Source of the DNA: Desulfonispora thiosulfatigenes DSM 11270
GTDB lineage: Bacteria > Bacillota > Peptococcia > Peptococcales > Desulfonisporaceae
Reading direction: 5' to 3'
Assembly: GCF_900176035.1 (NCBI RefSeq)
Contig: NZ_FWWT01000022.1
Location: forward strand, 372,001-436,000
Length of the DNA stretch: 64,000 nucleotides
Part shown: positions 33,041 to 40,788 of the stretch, piece after piece
Layout: each line of letters opens with the position of its first letter
How positions within the stretch are numbered: the first letter of the stretch is position 1
Made by a program: the position numbers and the translations under genes
The notes under the pieces: generated by a model
What the model was told of the DNA's origin: nothing
The model's input: the letters and a program-made list of their open reading frames with translations, nothing else
Database searches by the model: none

Positions 33041-33490
33041 CTAACCCGTTGGTGGGAACTCATTACCCTCTTTATCAACCCCTATTGGATCATATAAAGA
33101 AACTTCACTACGAGTTTTTTTAATTGAACGTAAATGCATTAGAATTTCATTTTCGATGCATCTAGCAGCATATGTAGCAAGTTTAGCACCTTTATCTGGA
33201 TTAAAGGTATTAATCCCTTTTATTAACCCTATTGTACCTATTGAAATTAAGTCATCCTTTTCCTCGTTTGCCCCTTCAAACTTTTTCGTTATGTGAGCTA
33301 CTAATCTCAAATTATGCCTAATTAATACCGCTTTTGCCTCTTCATCCCCTTTACTTAATAGCTGTAGATATTTTTTCTCCTCTTGTTCATTTAAAGGTTG
33401 GGGAAAAGCATTATTATTCACATATGATATTAAAACAAAAAAGTTTTTTACTAGGTCCATGAAATTATTTAAAATAAAAGATGGCTGCAC
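33041..33490 (-). pseudogene. sigK: 5' part of sigK, interrupted by the prophage
   Basis: 149 codons from GTG 33490 (GGAGGTG upstream). The protein matches SigK: a hydrophobic pro-sequence of about 22 residues, [20 protein letters not shown], region 2 with [16 protein letters not shown] and [13 protein letters not shown], and [11 protein letters not shown]. Then it departs into FPPTG and stops. Regions 3 and 4 are missing. This is the point where the skin element breaks sigK in B. subtilis. Excision would rebuild the late mother-cell sigma factor. Without excision the product cannot bind -35 DNA. Confidence 0.93.
33060..33064 (-). other. Predicted crossover core AATGA of attachment site
   Basis: AATGA lies at the last codons shared with SigK (GGT AAT GAG). 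B. subtilis skin recombination uses the same pentanucleotide in sigK. It lies within a short imperfect dyad, GGGAACTCATTACCC on the plus strand. The partner copy should lie left of this window. Confidence 0.75.
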
Positions 33491-33523
33491 TTTTTATTCA
33501 CCTCCATAACATTTACGTCTTAA

Positions 33524-33551
33524 ATAGTATGGTGGGGGAGCTAAAATTGTG
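33524..33551 (-). promoter_or_regulatory. Candidate sporulation promoter of sigK
   Basis: CATACTATT (minus strand, from 33531) is close to both the sigma-E (CATACAxT) and sigma-K (CATAxxxTA) -10 elements. CACA at 33551-33548 with a 16-base spacer fits the sigma-K -35. It lies about 35 bases ahead of the GTG start. B. subtilis sigK is read by both factors. Confidence 0.5.
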
Positions 33552-33630
33552 CACGTCCTTGGTAAAAAACTTAATTAATTTAATTATTAACATTAAATAA
33601 GCCCTATTTTTATAGATATTTAGGTTACGC

Positions 33631-35277
33631 TTATTTTTCAAATTTTAAAATTGTGTCAATGATATGCTTAAAAATTGGTCCTGCATCTCTGCCTCCCTGT
33701 AATTCCTCTTTGCTTTTGCTTTCTTTTTCTTCAATGAGCACAGCTATAGCCCATTTTGGATTTTCAAGTGGAGCGTAACCTGCATACCATGCTAAATATT
33801 CGTCTGCTTTATCAGTTTGAGGCGTACCAGTTTTTCCTGCCGAGCCATATTCTTCTATCCATGCTCTTTTACCTGACCCATTTTTATTTGTTTCTGCAAG
33901 CATATTTTTTAGTTCTCTAGCTGTTGTATCACTATATATTTTTGTAAAGATTGGTTTTTTACTTAAATTTTCATATCCTTCACTTGTAATCAATCCTTTT
34001 ATTAAACGTTTGTTCCAAACATCTTCTATATCTTGATGAGAGCCATTCCTTGCTATTGTGGCCATTATATTTGCAATCTCCAATGGACTTGTTTTAAAAA
34101 TTTCTTGACCTATTATTCCATTAGCTCGAGCATTATTTGAATTTAATGCCTTTCCTTTTACAGGTTTAATCCCAAATTTATCGATTATATATTCTTTTAG
34201 TTTATTAGGTCCAAGTTGTAATCCATAATGAACAAAAGTAGTATTACATGAACGAGCCATAGCTTCAGTCATTGTTAAATGACCATGTTCTCGTGGGCAA
34301 GTTACATGTGATAAGGACGATTCTCCAGTACAGTCAAAAGTAGAATCTGGAGTTACTAATCCTTCTTCAAGGATTGCAGCGGCGGTTAATACTTTAAAAA
34401 CTGAACCAGGATAGACTTTATAATCGATTACTCTTTCCTTTTGATCTGTAAAATTTGGTTTCTTTTGATCTAGGGCTGGACGACTAGCTGCAGCTAAAAT
34501 ATCACCATTTTCTATATTTAATACTACAACACTTCCTTTAATCACATTGTACTTATCTAATGCTTCTTCAGCTACCCTTTGAATTTGACTATCAATAGTT
34601 AGAACTACATCTACTCTCTTTTTATCTTTTTCAATCATAATATTCCGAAACCCTAGACCTTCTAACAGATTTCCTCTACCATCCATTATCGGACTTATAA
34701 TTTCTTCTGCTTTTTCACCTCTTAGTTTTTTTTCCCACTTTTGTTCAATTCCCAATAAACCCTCTCGATATGTACCCTTGTCTTTATAACCTAGGCATCC
34801 AACTATATTTGTGGCTGTCGAATATTCCCCATACCTTGTTTTAACAGGTAAAGTCATTATTCCCTTTTCATCCCAAGCAGAAATTGTATCAATAATATCT
34901 TCTTCATTAGTTTTTATCGTAAAAGGGTCTGGATATATTTTAATATGATTTCGGTAATATGGTTTTAGATTAGTAAACTTAGGATATATTTCAGGAATTT
35001 CTTTTTTTATTTTTTTTAGTAATACATCGTGTTCTTTAATTAATTGTGGAAACACTACTATATTGGTTTCAGTTCTAGTATCAGTTAAAGAAACATTATG
35101 GCAATCTAAGATATCTCCTCGAACATATTCTTCTCCAGGAAAGTCAATTATTCTGCTGCTTAAAGACATTTGAGCATATTTTGGTCCATTAATTATTTGT
35201 TCATAAAATGCTTTAGAACTAATACCTATAAACAAAACTGCAAATACAATTATGAGGTTTGTAACTCTTGTATGCAT
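33631..35277 (-). CDS. Class B penicillin-binding protein (transpeptidase)
   Basis: About 548 residues from ATG 35277, chosen because GGGGGGAT precedes it and a terminator lies inside the longer frame. A single N-terminal membrane helix (VTNLIIVFAVLFIGISS) is followed by a dimerisation region and the transpeptidase: SVFK (PGSVFKVLTAAA), SCN (ARSCNTTF) and KTGT (SAGKTGTPQT). It cross-links peptidoglycan outside the membrane. It is shorter than SpoVD-type PBPs and has no PASTA domain. Being next to sigK, it may serve cortex or forespore wall synthesis. Confidence 0.88.
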   Translation of the reverse strand: MHTRVTNLIIVFAVLFIGISSKAFYEQIINGPKYAQMSLSSRIIDFPGEEYVRGDILDCHNVSLTDTRTETNIVVFPQLIKEHDVLLKKIKKEIPEIYPKFTNLKPYYRNHIKIYPDPFTIKTNEEDIIDTISAWDEKGIMTLPVKTRYGEYSTATNIVGCLGYKDKGTYREGLLGIEQKWEKKLRGEKAEEIISPIMDGRGNLLEGLGFRNIMIEKDKKRVDVVLTIDSQIQRVAEEALDKYNVIKGSVVVLNIENGDILAAASRPALDQKKPNFTDQKERVIDYKVYPGSVFKVLTAAAILEEGLVTPDSTFDCTGESSLSHVTCPREHGHLTMTEAMARSCNTTFVHYGLQLGPNKLKEYIIDKFGIKPVKGKALNSNNARANGIIGQEIFKTSPLEIANIMATIARNGSHQDIEDVWNKRLIKGLITSEGYENLSKKPIFTKIYSDTTARELKNMLAETNKNGSGKRAWIEEYGSAGKTGTPQTDKADEYLAWYAGYAPLENPKWAIAVLIEEKESKSKEELQGGRDAGPIFKHIIDTILKFEK

Positions 35278-35327
35278 GTCTATCCCCCCTGCTTTTAGCT
35301 TTTCCAAAATGTTAAAGGGATAAACAA

Positions 35328-35364
35328 AAAAACTACTACTTAGGTGCTTAAGTAATAGTTTTAA
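35328..35364 (-). terminator. Terminator after DUF4911 gene
   Basis: On the minus strand AACTATTACTTAAG pairs with CTAAGTAGTAGTT (small bulge), followed by seven T. It separates the PBP gene from the DUF4911-U32-trmR-mltG transcript. Confidence 0.75.
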
Positions 35365-35368
35365 TAGA

Positions 35369-35569
35369 TTATAAAAATTCAATTTGTTTAGGTAGATTTT
35401 GCAAAATTTCTTTTACGTCATATACTGTTTGAGGGGTTGCATTTACTTTTATAAGTCCTAACTTACTATCAATTGTCGTTACGAGTGCTAAACCGTTATA
35501 TGCTTCAAATATTTTATTTATAAAGGAGATATCTTTGGGATTTACTCTGAGATTAATTATATAAGACAT
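35369..35569 (-). CDS. DUF4911 small protein
   Basis: 66 residues: an alpha/beta fold with MSYIINLRVNPKDISFINKI and a central YNGLALVTTIDSKLGLIKV, ending in QTVYDVKEILQNLP. The pattern resembles an ACT-like or RNA-binding fold of Clostridia annotated DUF4911. It begins one base after the U32 gene and is co-transcribed with it. The role is unknown. Confidence 0.7.
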   Translation of the reverse strand: MSYIINLRVNPKDISFINKIFEAYNGLALVTTIDSKLGLIKVNATPQTVYDVKEILQNLPKQIEFL

Positions 35570-35570
35570 A

Positions 35571-36785
35571 TTATATTTCCTTACGCATAATGTAATAAGG
35601 AGCTAACTTTTGTTTTACAGGTATTTTTACTATTTGATTAGGGTGAGGTGCTGCTTGGATTTGATTACCTTTATCATCATACATTATTTCTATTGTTTGA
35701 GTAAAATCATCCCAAGTTGGGCCAAAAAACTCTATTTTATCTCCAATTTCAAATTTATTTCTTTGTTCAATTGTAACCATTTTTTCATTTTCATTATAGT
35801 CTAAAACTACACCTAAGAATTCATAAGGTCTAATATAATTTGAACTTTCAATACTTGAGGACGCGTTGTTTAAATCTTTAAAATAAAATCCAGTTGTATA
35901 GGGTCTATGACTAATTTTATCAAGTTCTTCTTTCCATTTATCTTCTACCTTGTACTTGTTCTTTTCGAAAAAGCTATCTATTGCTTTTCTATATGATCTT
36001 AAAATAGTAGCTACATAGCTTATACTTTTCATTCTTCCTTCAATTTTAAAACTATCTATACCAGCTTCGATTAATTTGTCTAGCTGGTCAATTAAACATA
36101 GATCTTGCGAATTAAAAACATAGGTGCCTTTTTCATCCTCAAACACTGGATAATATACACCTGGTCTTTTTTCTTCTACAAGGTTATAATTCCATCTACA
36201 TGCCTGTGCACATTCTCCTAAATTTGCATCACGACCTACCATATAATTACTTAGTAGACATCTACCAGAATAAGATATACACATTGCCCCATGTACAAAG
36301 CATTCCATTTGAGCGCCAGTTTTATCTTTAATTTCTTTTATTTCATTTAGCGATAGTTCTCTAGCTGCTACTATTCTATTAATACCTTGGTCTAGCCAAA
36401 ATTTAGCACTAGCCCAATTAACATTGTTAGCCTGTGTACTTAAATGAATTTCTAATTTAGGTACTGTTTCTTTTGCAATCATAATTACACCAGGGTCAGC
36501 ACAAATAATAGCGTCTACGCCTACATCATATAAATCCTTTAAATAACTGTCTAATCCGATTAAATCCGCATTATGTGGAAAAATATTTATAGTAACATAT
36601 ACCTTCACATTATGTTCATGCGCAAATTTTACCCCTTCTTGTATTTCATCTATTTCAAAATTGCCGGCAAAAGCTCTTAAACTAAAATTTTTTCCACCTA
36701 AATAAACAGCATCTGCACCATATAAAACAGCAAACTTTAATTTTTCAAGATTACCAGCTGGGGCTAATAACTCAGGTTTTTTCAT
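35571..36785 (-). CDS. U32-family protein, TrhP-like (tRNA uridine hydroxylation)
   Basis: About 404 residues from ATG 36785. Motifs of the family: PELLAPAGNLEKLKFAVLYGADAVYLGG, HEHNVKVYVTINIFPHN and the Cys-containing block CFVHGAMCISYSGRCLLSNYMVGRDANLGECAQACRW, whose Cys residues bind an iron-sulfur cluster. B. subtilis TrhP1 and TrhP2 of this family, next to trmR, make 5-hydroxyuridine in tRNA. The same neighbour order here supports that role. Confidence 0.85.
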   Translation of the reverse strand: MKKPELLAPAGNLEKLKFAVLYGADAVYLGGKNFSLRAFAGNFEIDEIQEGVKFAHEHNVKVYVTINIFPHNADLIGLDSYLKDLYDVGVDAIICADPGVIMIAKETVPKLEIHLSTQANNVNWASAKFWLDQGINRIVAARELSLNEIKEIKDKTGAQMECFVHGAMCISYSGRCLLSNYMVGRDANLGECAQACRWNYNLVEEKRPGVYYPVFEDEKGTYVFNSQDLCLIDQLDKLIEAGIDSFKIEGRMKSISYVATILRSYRKAIDSFFEKNKYKVEDKWKEELDKISHRPYTTGFYFKDLNNASSSIESSNYIRPYEFLGVVLDYNENEKMVTIEQRNKFEIGDKIEFFGPTWDDFTQTIEIMYDDKGNQIQAAPHPNQIVKIPVKQKLAPYYIMRKEI

Positions 36786-36790
36786 TTTTA

Positions 36791-37441
36791 TCATTCCTTT
36801 CTCCAAATAAGTGCTACTCCGTCTCCTAATGGCACTATACTGCTTTTAAAATTATCTTTATTCTTTAATTCTTCTAAAAAATTTCGCATACGATGGACCA
36901 TAGTTTTTTTCCGTCGTTCTGGAAACTTTAAATCTATAACCCAACCATTAATAAGAACATTATCAGCTACAATTAAAGAATTTGGTTTTAATAATTTATC
37001 TGCTAACTCTAAAAACAAGGGATATTGACCTTTAGCTGCATCTAAAAAAATGAAATCATAAGTATCCTTTAAATTGTGTATTACATCTTTAGCATCACCA
37101 TTAATAATTTCTATTTTTTCACTTACTCCTGCTTTTTTAAAGTTTTCCCTAGCACTTAAAACCCTGTGAGGTAAAAGTTCAATAGTAGTTATTTTAGAGT
37201 CTGGTTTCTGTAACGCCCTAGCCATACAAATAGTTGAATAACCAATAGCTGTCCCTATCTCTAAAATATTTGTAGGCTGTAACATAGTAACTAGTAAATT
37301 TAGTAATTGTCCTACCTCAGGATCCACTATTGAGACATGGTTCTCGTTTGCAAAAACTTCCATATCATGTAATAACGCATCTCTATCTGGAAGTAAACTA
37401 CGTAAGAAGTTTTGCAAATCTAAATCTAATACATCTTTCAT
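36791..37441 (-). CDS. trmR: SAM-dependent methyltransferase, TrmR-like
   Basis: About 216 residues from ATG 37441, with GGATGGTG seven bases upstream. It is a class I Rossmann methyltransferase: ILEIGTAIGYSTICMARALQ near residue 60, INGDAKDV, FIFLDAAKGQYP and VADNVLINGWV, as in O-methyltransferase family 3. B. subtilis TrmR (YrrM) methylates 5-hydroxyuridine in tRNA to 5-methoxyuridine. The mltG-trmR-U32 order is conserved with Bacillus. Confidence 0.85.
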   Translation of the reverse strand: MKDVLDLDLQNFLRSLLPDRDALLHDMEVFANENHVSIVDPEVGQLLNLLVTMLQPTNILEIGTAIGYSTICMARALQKPDSKITTIELLPHRVLSARENFKKAGVSEKIEIINGDAKDVIHNLKDTYDFIFLDAAKGQYPLFLELADKLLKPNSLIVADNVLINGWVIDLKFPERRKKTMVHRMRNFLEELKNKDNFKSSIVPLGDGVALIWRKE

Positions 37442-37462
37442 AAATGACACCATCCATAATAA

Positions 37463-37490
37463 ATAGGGGTGAGCTATCTGCCACCCCTAA
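37463..37490 (-). other. GC-rich hairpin between mltG and trmR
   Basis: TAGGGGTG and CACCCCTA form an eight-pair stem around a 12-base loop. No T run follows on the minus strand, so it is a weak terminator or an RNA-processing element. Confidence 0.4.
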
Positions 37491-37503
37491 AGTATATTTA
37501 ATT

Positions 37504-38529
37504 TTAATATCCTAATTTTCTTTTATTTTTAACATGTTCATCATGGGTCGTAGAAAAAAGATGACCACCACTACCATCTTTTTTAGCAACAAAATAGAAA
37601 TAGTTAGTTACTTCTGGTTTGCTAGCGGCAATTAAAGATGCTTCTCCAGGACTACATATAGGCCCTTTTGGTAAACCATAGTTTTTATAAGTATTATAGG
37701 GCGAATCTATTTTTTCATCTTCTATATAAATTTTATCTTTTCTTTCTGGAAATAAATACTGTAAAGTTGCACAACTTTGTAATTTCATATTAGTATTTAA
37801 TCTATTTATAAAGACAGATGCAATTATAGGTCTTTCCTCATCTAATATAGCTTCCTTTTCAACTACAGATGCTAGTATAATTAAATCCCACGGAGATAAT
37901 CCTGATTGCATCTCTGGTAAGCTATTATAAACATTTTCAAATCGTTTTAACATTACAGTTATTATTTGTTTAGCAGACATGGACTTTCCAACTTCATATG
38001 TATCTGGAAATAGAAAACCTTCTAATCTTTTTTGTCCTTGTGGAGCGTTTTGCAAAAATGCAAATTCAGTAAAAGGCTCATTTTCAACAACCTGCCAAAA
38101 CTCTTCTTTGTCTACTAAATCTTTTTCAACTAAAACGTTACAAATTTCATTTAGTGTATAACCTTCCGGAATAGTAAAACTAATCGTGTAGGTTTGTCCA
38201 TTAATTAGAGCCTTAGATATCTCCTTCATAGTCATAGAAGGACTTAATTTATAATCTCCTGCTTTTAATGAACTTTCTATGCCATTAAAGGTTAGATAAG
38301 CTCTAAAGGCTAAGGCATTTGTAATAATACCTTCTTTTTCTAAAGTTTTTGCAATGCTTATAGTTGAAGAGCCCGATTTAATACTTATTAATTTTATATC
38401 TTTATTATTTATATTATTAGCTCCAAATAATCCATTAAAAATAAGCCAAATTATGAATAAAATTATTAATAAATATAGGGCTAATGACTTTTTATTTTTA
38501 TAAATATCCTTAGTACCGATTTTTACCAC
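37504..38529 (-). CDS. mltG: Endolytic murein transglycosylase MltG
   Basis: 341 residues. An N-terminal membrane helix (LALYLLIILFIIWLIFNGLF) is followed by a LysM-like region and the YceG domain: GYTLNEICNVLVE, EGFLFPDTYEV and the catalytic Glu region ILASVVEKEAILDEE, ending ATHDEH-like (STTHDEHVKNKRKLGY). It cuts nascent glycan strands and sets their length. It is coded just ahead of trmR. Confidence 0.9.
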   Translation of the reverse strand: MVKIGTKDIYKNKKSLALYLLIILFIIWLIFNGLFGANNINNKDIKLISIKSGSSTISIAKTLEKEGIITNALAFRAYLTFNGIESSLKAGDYKLSPSMTMKEISKALINGQTYTISFTIPEGYTLNEICNVLVEKDLVDKEEFWQVVENEPFTEFAFLQNAPQGQKRLEGFLFPDTYEVGKSMSAKQIITVMLKRFENVYNSLPEMQSGLSPWDLIILASVVEKEAILDEERPIIASVFINRLNTNMKLQSCATLQYLFPERKDKIYIEDEKIDSPYNTYKNYGLPKGPICSPGEASLIAASKPEVTNYFYFVAKKDGSGGHLFSTTHDEHVKNKRKLGY

Positions 38530-38599
38530 TACCCTCTAATTTAGTATCACTTTGATTATACTATTAATTGTGGCTTTTAAACAAGTATTTAGGTCAATA

Positions 38600-38625
38600 A
38601 AAACCACCATTTGCATGGTGGTTTT
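38600..38625 (-). terminator. Terminator after DUF1292 gene
   Basis: AAAACCACCA pairs perfectly with TGGTGGTTTT around six bases, followed by TTATTG on the minus strand. It isolates the DUF1292 gene from mltG. Confidence 0.75.
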
Positions 38626-38631
38626 AAATAA

Positions 38632-38922
38632 CTATTCGTTTGACTCTTCTTCATCATCTTCTTCGATCATCTCTTGCCACGCATTTGCAACTTTTTCCCA
38701 TTCATCATCATCTTCGATATCAAGTAGAATATCTTCACCATTTTCATCTTGGTGAACTTTTAGAATGATTACTTCATCTTCTTCAACGTCTGCTGCTTCT
38801 TCAACAGGAGCTAAAAATGCATATCTTTCTCCATCTAGTTCTATTGCGTCTACTAATTCAAATTCATGTTCTTTTCCATCTTCATCTAATAGGGTAATGA
38901 TATCTGCTTCAGTATTTTCCAT
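38632..38922 (-). CDS. DUF1292 acidic protein (YrzB-like)
   Basis: About 96 residues from ATG 38922, with AAGAAGGTG upstream. It is highly acidic, with ITLLDEDGKEHEFELVDAIEL and VIILKVHQDENGEDILLDIEDDDEW, the DUF1292 signature. In Firmicutes it lies between ruvX/yqgF and mltG, as here. No biochemical role is established. Confidence 0.88.
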   Translation of the reverse strand: MENTEADIITLLDEDGKEHEFELVDAIELDGERYAFLAPVEEAADVEEDEVIILKVHQDENGEDILLDIEDDDEWEKVANAWQEMIEEDDEEESNE

Positions 38923-39014
38923 ATTAAACACCTTCTTTCTTAAACTAAAAACATTGTAGTTTTAAAACTACTACTTGTCAACATATTCCTATTATCATTA
39001 TACCATAATCTTGA

Positions 39015-39425
39015 TTAATTTATTCTCTCTAGGTAAGATTGTAAAATTATAGTAGCTGCTATTTTATCTACTACCTGTTTTCTTTTTTTTCTTGACACAT
39101 CACCTGAAATTAAAGTTTTTTCAGCAATAACTGTTGTTAATCTTTCATCAATATAACTAACTTTTATATCTTTTACTTTTAAAAATTCTTCGACAAATTG
39201 TTTAACTTTTTCACCTTGAGGCCCTAGGGTACCATTCATGTTTTTAGGGAGACCTACCACTAATTCAGATACTTCATTTTTTTCAATTACATTTACTATG
39301 TGATTTATATCCTTATTTAACTCAGATCTTGTTAAAGTTTCTAAACCTTGAGCAGTTATTTTTAAAGCATCACTTAAAGCTAATCCTATTCTAACATCTC
39401 CTACATCTAAAGCTAATATTCTCAC
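39015..39425 (-). CDS. ruvX: RuvX/YqgF, putative resolvase or pre-16S rRNA nuclease
   Basis: 136 residues of RNase H-like fold: LALDVGDVRIGLALSD at the N-terminus with the catalytic Asp, VVGLPKNMNGTLGPQG in the middle and YIDERLTTV near residue 98. The family is implicated in 16S rRNA 5' processing and in Holliday junction resolution. The place between ireB and DUF1292 is conserved in Firmicutes. Confidence 0.92.
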   Translation of the reverse strand: MRILALDVGDVRIGLALSDALKITAQGLETLTRSELNKDINHIVNVIEKNEVSELVVGLPKNMNGTLGPQGEKVKQFVEEFLKVKDIKVSYIDERLTTVIAEKTLISGDVSRKKRKQVVDKIAATIILQSYLERIN

Positions 39426-39448
39426 ATTTTCACCTCTGTATTTTATTT

Positions 39449-40396
39449 TTATATAACTTTAATCGCAAATAACGGGCACACAGATGCACAATAACTGCAC
39501 ATTATACACTTTTTAGTATCTACTATTGCTTTATTATTTTTTAACACGAGAGCACTATGAGAGCATCTTTTAACACATGCCCCACAACCTTCACAGTAAT
39601 CTTCAATATGTAATTTCCTCTTTTTATTTTTTAGTTTATTTAAGTAATTGGAATCCGGAGTAGTTCCTTTTAACCAAGATAGATTAACCATAACCTCGTC
39701 TATTGATTGCATTCCGATTGCTATTGCATCAAGTTCAGACCTATTAAATGCCCACTCAAAAGCATTTTTAGCATCATTTAAAAAATTACCACCACCTATT
39801 GGTTTCATACCATAAATGCCTTTACCTAATTTCTTAGCCTTTTGTAATAAGGAGAGCATTTCTTCAATATTACCATCTAAAATACCAAGACCTTTATAAT
39901 TTACGATTGGATGAACAATTTCAAGTTCATCAGTTTCGATTACTGCTTCGACACCTTTAATATGATGCGTAGAAAGACCAATAGCTCTTATCAAACCTTT
40001 ACTTTTAGCTTTTAATAGATATTCTATTGCTTCCCAATGCCCCTTAACAGTAAGCATAGATTCTTGCTCATGCAGTAGAAATATATCAATTACATCTCTA
40101 TCTAATTCTTTTCGTGCTTTTTCTAAACTTTTTTTCATCATTTCTTCTGTATAAGCATAGCATTTTGTACTAATTACTATATCATGTGGTGCAGTTTTTA
40201 AAGCATTTTTAATTAGTGGATAGTTTTCATAAATTTCAGCTGTATCAATGAAATTTATCCCATTATTAAAAGCTACTTGCAATAATTTTAAGCTATTATC
40301 CAAAGATAAATTAGCTTGTAAAGGTCCCATAGTTAAACTTCCAAAACACATTTTAGAAACCTCTATACCTGTTTTTCCCAATTGACTATATTTCAT
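39449..40396 (-). CDS. Aldo/keto reductase with two [4Fe-4S] motifs
   Basis: About 315 residues from ATG 40396 (GGAGGAT upstream). The N-terminal TIM-barrel has VSKMCFGSLTMGPLQ, INFIDTAEIYENY, KCYAYTEE and IFLLHEQE. The C-terminus has two ferredoxin clusters: CEGCGACVKRCSH and CIMCSYCASVCP. Such fused reductases are typical of anaerobes and may move electrons between NAD(P)H-type substrates and iron-sulfur carriers. The substrate is unknown. It is inserted between ireB and ruvX, where many relatives have none. Confidence 0.85.
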   Translation of the reverse strand: MKYSQLGKTGIEVSKMCFGSLTMGPLQANLSLDNSLKLLQVAFNNGINFIDTAEIYENYPLIKNALKTAPHDIVISTKCYAYTEEMMKKSLEKARKELDRDVIDIFLLHEQESMLTVKGHWEAIEYLLKAKSKGLIRAIGLSTHHIKGVEAVIETDELEIVHPIVNYKGLGILDGNIEEMLSLLQKAKKLGKGIYGMKPIGGGNFLNDAKNAFEWAFNRSELDAIAIGMQSIDEVMVNLSWLKGTTPDSNYLNKLKNKKRKLHIEDYCEGCGACVKRCSHSALVLKNNKAIVDTKKCIMCSYCASVCPLFAIKVI

Positions 40397-40425
40397 TACA
40401 TCCTCCAAAATAATCTTAAAAATAA

Positions 40426-40450
40426 AATCCCACTATTAAAGGTGGGATTT
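40426..40450 (-). terminator. Terminator after ireB
   Basis: ATCCCAC and GTGGGAT form a seven-pair stem, extended by A/T pairs, followed by TTTATTTTT on the minus strand. Confidence 0.7.
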
Positions 40451-40459
40451 TTTGTAATA

Positions 40460-40714
40460 TTACTTTTTTAAATAATCTTTAACTAATTCTTCGATTATTT
40501 CATCTCGCTCCATCTTTCTGATTGTACTTCGTGCTTCGTTATGGCTAGTAATATATGAGGGATCACCAGATAAAAGATACCCAACAATCTGGTTAACAGG
40601 ATCATAACCTTTTTCAATTAATGCTTCATATACTAGATCTAAAATTTTTTTTGGTGAGATATCCTCGTCCGCCTTAACATTGAAATACATGGTTTTGTCT
40701 AAGTCTGAAGCCAT
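40460..40714 (-). CDS. ireB: IreB family regulatory phosphoprotein
   Basis: 84 residues: [45 protein letters not shown] and [18 protein letters not shown], the DUF965/IreB signature. In Enterococcus IreB is phosphorylated by the PASTA kinase IreK and lowers cephalosporin resistance. It follows alaS, as in nearly all Firmicutes. Confidence 0.93.
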   Translation of the reverse strand: MASDLDKTMYFNVKADEDISPKKILDLVYEALIEKGYDPVNQIVGYLLSGDPSYITSHNEARSTIRKMERDEIIEELVKDYLKK

Positions 40715-40788
40715 CCTTGATCACTCTCCTGAAAAACTTTATTATATATAATTTCTAGCTAATTATTAAATATCCTTTTATTTAATAA

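Noticed and set aside
35278-35382. A longer N-terminus for the penicillin-binding protein
   Set aside because: The extension overlaps the terminator of the upstream gene, and a better ribosome site precedes ATG 35277.
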